NCBI GenBank assembly: GCA_902651635.1
Contig: CACRSC010001923.1
Coordinates: 1,136,195 to 1,200,194 of the forward strand
Length of the DNA: 64,000 nucleotides
Reading direction: 5' to 3'
Source: Mastigamoeba balamuthi
Lineage: Eukaryota > Evosea > Mastigamoebida > Mastigamoebidae
The position numbers were made by a program, and so were the translations under genes. Positions within the stretch are counted from its first letter, which is position 1. Every line of letters begins with the position of its first letter. The notes below the pieces were generated by a model. That model worked only from the letters and a program-made list of their open reading frames with translations. It made no database searches and was not told where the DNA came from. This document shows positions 60,035 through 64,000 of this stretch, one piece after another.

Positions 60035-63000
60035 ATGACCGAATACGAGGTGCCCTGCTCGCCTTCGGCCACGTCGCTGCGACCCGTCGATGCCGCGGGG
60101 CGCCTGAACCCGCCCGAGCTGCGCCTGCGGCCCCTTACTCAGTGCTTCGCCCACGCCGACATCGAGGCGTCGTACTGCCGCCACCACATCCTCGCCCACA
60201 CGTCCTGCCGCGCCCTGGCCCTTTACAGGCCCGTCCCCCCCCCACGCCCGCGCGCACTCTCCCTGACACCCCCCCGTCGCATCCGCGGACTCTGTTGTCG
60301 CCGCCGTTCTGCGGGGCTGCGTTACTGCGGACGTCTGCGGTCCGCGGAAAAACTTGTCGCTGCGGCTCGCTCAGTGGGGTGCTCGCGCTCTTCGCTGCGG
60401 TCTTCGGCGCCGTGTCGCTGGCCGAGTCGCACGGAGGGCGCTCGTGCCCTGCGCGGTCGTTCCTGCCGTTCGACGCCGCGTCGGTGCTCGTCGTCGCGGC
60501 CTCTGCGCTCGTCGCCGCGCGGTTCTCGCGGTCGCTCGACCCCGTTGTGCTCGTGCGCCTGCAGCAGGCCAGCTTCGCGCTCTGCTCGACGCTGCTCATG
60601 GCCGCGGCGTTCGTCGGGGTCTTCCGCTGCAGAGACAGCGGGGCCGACTCGCTGGCCGAGCGCATGTGCGTGCCGCAGGCGTTCCACGCGACGGCCGTCG
60701 CCTGGCTGAGCCTCACGGCGCTCACGTTCTTCGGCGCCACGCCGTGGCCCTACAACGCGCTGCTGCTCGCCTACTCGTACAGCGGCCACGCGGTGCTCTC
60801 GGTCTACGTCGTCGCCGCCGAGCCCCGCAGCTGGCACGCGTGGTGGTGGGCGGCGCTGCTGCTCTGCGCGTGGGGCGTCGTCGCGCTCTACGCCGCCATG
60901 GCGAGCTGGGAGCGCCGCAAGGACTTCGCGCTGTCGCTGCTGCTCGAGCGCGAGCGCAGGCAGATGTACCAGGAGAAGGCGGCGACCGACGCGCTCATCA
61001 GCAGCGCCTTCCCCAAGAGCGTCGCCGCCGAGCTCATCGCGGCCCGCACGTCCTCGTCGTCGACGGCGACGGCGACCTCGTCGCTGGCGCCCCCGGGGTC
61101 GCGGGCGCCGCGCCGGGCGGAGGCGCTGCCCGCGGGGCTGCTGCTGGCGCACGAGCACAAGTCGGCCGTGTCGGTGCACATCGTCGTCGACGGCGCCGAC
61201 CACATCGTCGAGGGCGAGGAGCGCCTGCGCTGCCTCTCGCGCGTCTTCGCGTCGGTCGACAACCTCGCGACGCTGCACGGCGCCGAGCGCGTCAAGAGCG
61301 TTGAGACCACAGTGCACTACGCCTTCGGCATCACCCCGCAGTTGCGCAGGCGCCAGCGCCTCACGGGTCTCAGGGTCCGGCTCTCTGAATTGCTTTTTCT
61401 GGTGTCAGGAGCGGAGACGACAACGAAAGGAGGGCGTGCAACTTCGCGATGGCGCTGCACTCGATGGCGGGGAGCCTCGAGAGCACCGCGGGGTGGAAGG
61501 TGCTGTTCAGGGTGGGCATCTCCAAGGGTCCCGTCGTCACGGGCGTCATCGGGTCGCAGAAGCCCCGCTACGACGCCTGGGGATGTGCGAGCCACGGCAG
61601 CGCCGACAGCAGCGCCCACAGACACTCACGTGTTCCCGCCACGACAGACACTGTACTTGTCTCCCAGCGCCTGGCCCACTGCGCGCAGCACGGCACCACG
61701 CTCGTGACCAAGGACATCGCCACTGACCTGCAGGTGAGTCTCGGGGCCCCTTGTTATGCTTGACTCACGCTCCTTTGTCCCCCGGGCCAGAACGAGATGT
61801 CCTTTGTCGTCGAGGAAGGAAACGTGTTCGTACCGGGCATCGGCGCGATCATGAACTACCAGCTGCAGCCGTCCGCGCCCATCGACTTCCCGATGGAATG
61901 CGTGAACAAGTGCGGCTCCTCCCGGTGGCCTTTGGGCTCCAGTACTGACGCCCCGGGTGTTGCGAGTGCAGCGTCAGCGGGCACAGGTCGTTCATGGCCA
62001 AGGCCAGCGTCCCGGAGGTCTCGCTGTGCGCCGTCGCCAGGGGCAGCGTCGCGCTCTACCACGAGCCGCTCAACCCCGCGACGCTCGCGTTCCCCGACCC
62101 CGCCAAGGAGCGCCTGTTTGTCCGCATGTACGTCGACAAGTTCCTCGGCCACACGCGCTGGCACGCACTGGCCGGCGCCGTCATCTTCTGCGCCTCCGGG
62201 GCAGCGACGATGCGCCTCCACCCGCGCAGGGTGCCCGTCGACGTCGCTCTGGCGCTGATGATCGCCGCGGCGCTGTCGCTGTTCGCCTTCACGTTCGCGC
62301 GGCTGCAGAGGCGCCGGCGGCGACTGTTCCACGCGGTGGCCCTCACGCTGCTGGCAGTTCTGTGCGCGGTCGTCTGCTTCGTGTACGGCGTCGGTGAGTG
62401 GACGGCGAGCCGCCAGCTGGACGGCATCGTCGCGTGGGTGCTGATCGCCAGCTCCGTGAGGCTCCCGTGGTGCCTCGTGGCCCCGCTGGTCCTTGCGATC
62501 GTCCCGTCTTCGCTGCCCATTTTTGTGCTGAAGAAGTGCGCGCCCGCTTCCCACGGCCGCCCGGGCTCACCGAGGGCGGGACTCTGCCCCTGCAGGGGTG
62601 AGTGGGGGTCGTTCGTATGGATCGCGCTGGTCGTGGGCTGGTGGGTCTTTGTCTCGCGGAGCCGCGAGACTGAGAGCAGGCAGCAGTTTGCGACGTTCCA
62701 GCTGCTGCGGGTGCGCAAGAACGAGTACGAGCAGGAGAAGGAGGCCGGGAGCATCATCCTGCGGAGCGTGCTGCCCGACAGGATCCTGCAGTGCATCAAG
62801 GAGACGCCGTCGGGGTCCATGGGCCAGCACGAGGCGTTCTTCTCGGACTCGGTCGAGTCGGCGACGATCATGGTCTGCTCCATCGTCGACTTTGAGTGGC
62901 TCTTCCAGCAGCACCGTGCGGAGCTCGTCGTGCGCATGCTCGACAGCCTCTTCTCGAGGCTCGACACCATGGCGATGCAGAGAGGGCTGCATCCCCTCGC

Positions 63001-63803
63001 CTCGAATTGTGCGCCAATCGAGTTCCTACACGATTATTGGCAATCAAAAAGCAGTTGCTCACGCGACCCAATTGCAGCTGGGGACTACACGGTCGTGGGG
63101 AACCTGTTCAACGACAACGACGACCACGCGGCGCAGGTGCTCGAGCTCGCCAAGGACGTCGTCGACAGCATGGACGCGTGGAACAGCGAGGAGAACCCCC
63201 TCGAGAACCCCGTCCAGCTGCAGACCGCCGTTCACACCGACAAAATCGTTGAGTCCCGCCAAACCCAACACACAGGCCGTCTCACGCCCGCCGCACTTGC
63301 GCGCGCAGTTCACGGGGGTGACCAAGACGAGGTGCATTCAGTTCGACTGCTGGAGCCGGGGGCTGATGGTCGCCGAGAAGGTCGCGCACCACTGCCCCCC
63401 GGGCTTCGTGCTCGTCACCGAGCAGGCCGCCGCCGCGGGCAAGGCGCTCGCCGACAGGATCCAGTCGGTCGAGATCGGCGGGCAGAGCGTCACGCTCTAC
63501 GTCCTGCGCAGCGCCTCGGCGTCGGCGCTGCTCTGCGCGCCCGTCCTCGAGGCCAACTACCGCTACTCCAAGTACCAGCCCGTTGCCGGCATCGACTTCG
63601 GCGTCGTCGACACGTCGTACAGGGCCGGCTGCAGCGCGTCGCAGTGGTTCTCGCCGGGCAGCTCCGACGAGTTCGGGTCGCACGACTCGTTCGGCGAGAG
63701 GGAGCGGGAGGTGCCCATCCCCATGGCGTCGCCCGCGTGCGGCATGCAGGAGGCGGCGCTCGAGCGGCTCGACTCGAACGAGTTCCTCGCTGATGTGACC
63801 TGA
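60035..63803 (+). CDS. Transmembrane adenylyl-cyclase-like protein, copy C (probable pseudo-cyclase)
   Basis: Nine exons sum in phase to 1060 residues: 60035-60228, 60375-61340, 61409-61584, 61648-61733, 61791-61909, 61972-62535, 62596-63008, 63078-63247 and 63309-63803. TM set 1 is followed by a signalling helix (LLLERERRQMYQEKAATDAL), C1, TM set 2 (HTRWHALAGAVIFCASGAA onward) and C2. Cyclase-family blocks FRVGISKGPVVTGVIGSQKP and RYDAWG are strong. C1 metal sites read VSVHIVVDG and VETTVHYAFG; C2 reads MVCSIVDFEWL and VVGNLFND. The catalytic Asn position reads YTVLVSQRL in C1 and GLMVAEKV in C2. The first intron needs a GC donor (ACAG then GCCCGTCC). The intron 62536-62595 is 60 nt and stop-free, so it may be retained. 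Confidence 0.85.
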
Positions 63804-64000
63804 CTCACACTAGCACGCACGCCGTCTGTATATAGCCCATCCACACCCCCTGCTGCTGCTGCTGCTGCCACCCCCCGCTGCCCAGCCTCGCCGACTGCCG
63901 AGCGCGGACACGTGCATCGTTGGACTGAATGGCCCAACACGCATCGCTTTTTTTGTCGATAAGTTTCTCTGTTGCCTTGGCCTGCTGCACTGAGACCGTC
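63804..64000. other. 3' flank of cyclase-like copy C
   Basis: A short (CTG)n run near 63850-63868, otherwise no feature recognised before the window ends. Confidence 0.4.

Noticed and set aside
58912-61707. 931-codon open frame on the plus strand
   Set aside because: It runs through introns and changes of true frame in NIP30 and cyclase-like copy C, with long Ser/Arg/Pro-rich nonsense stretches. It is open only because of GC richness.

Overview
This window looks like nuclear DNA of a GC-rich, intron-bearing protist, most likely a free-living amoebozoan. The lineage is an inference. It rests on spliced genes typical of eukaryotes (calcineurin A, RPN10, ERCC1, TYW1, WDR70, a nucleoporin), a kinase of the plant/amoeba IREH1/Rim15 style, a THH1/TOM1-type 7TM protein and a possible CudA-like DNA-binding protein. 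Gene models below were built by eye by joining reading frames across GT-AG (sometimes GC-AG) introns. Most introns are only about 25-150 nt and many donors read GTGCGC. For nearly all models the exon lengths sum to a whole number of codons.

Layout. 0.5-2.8 kb: a Crinkler/RHS-like NTPase-nuclease gene. 2.8-9.1 kb: an AT-richer island holding a decayed ORF with a helix-turn-helix and a broken piggyBac-like transposon. 9.1-20.2 kb: dense housekeeping genes, namely Nup35-like (-), calcineurin A (+), two tandem MFS transporters (-) and WDR70 (+). 20.6-33.5 kb: a lineage-specific family of armadillo-like plus coiled-coil genes (four intact copies and two relics, all on the minus strand). This array is interrupted by a small DNA transposon with terminal inverted repeats and an apparently whole DDE transposase, by a G/T-rich insertion, by a pair of ~0.45-kb direct repeats and by a six-exon putative transcription factor. 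33.7-40.0 kb: TYW1 and an unrecognised 726-residue protein. 40.4-47.7 kb: two tandem nine-exon membrane proteins with the architecture of transmembrane adenylyl cyclase. 48.2-49.4 kb: ERCC1. 49.4-51.0 kb: an AT-rich gap with a CT microsatellite. 51.0-59.7 kb: RPN10 (-), an IREH1/MAST-type AGC kinase (+), a TOM1-like 7TM protein (-), an INO80E-like coiled-coil protein (-) and a NIP30/FAM192A protein (+). 60.0-63.8 kb: a third cyclase-like gene (+).

How the genes relate. The housekeeping genes are independent (RNA modification, DNA repair, proteasome, nuclear pore, signalling) and are often arranged as divergent pairs with 145-375 bp between start codons. The most unusual content is in the two expanded families. 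The three cyclase-like proteins keep the TM6-C1-TM6-C2 plan, but by eye both cyclase domains lack the metal-binding aspartates and the catalytic asparagine, so they look like pseudo-cyclases. The armadillo/coiled-coil family shows recent duplication, sequence homogenisation of its last ~45 residues, and decay.
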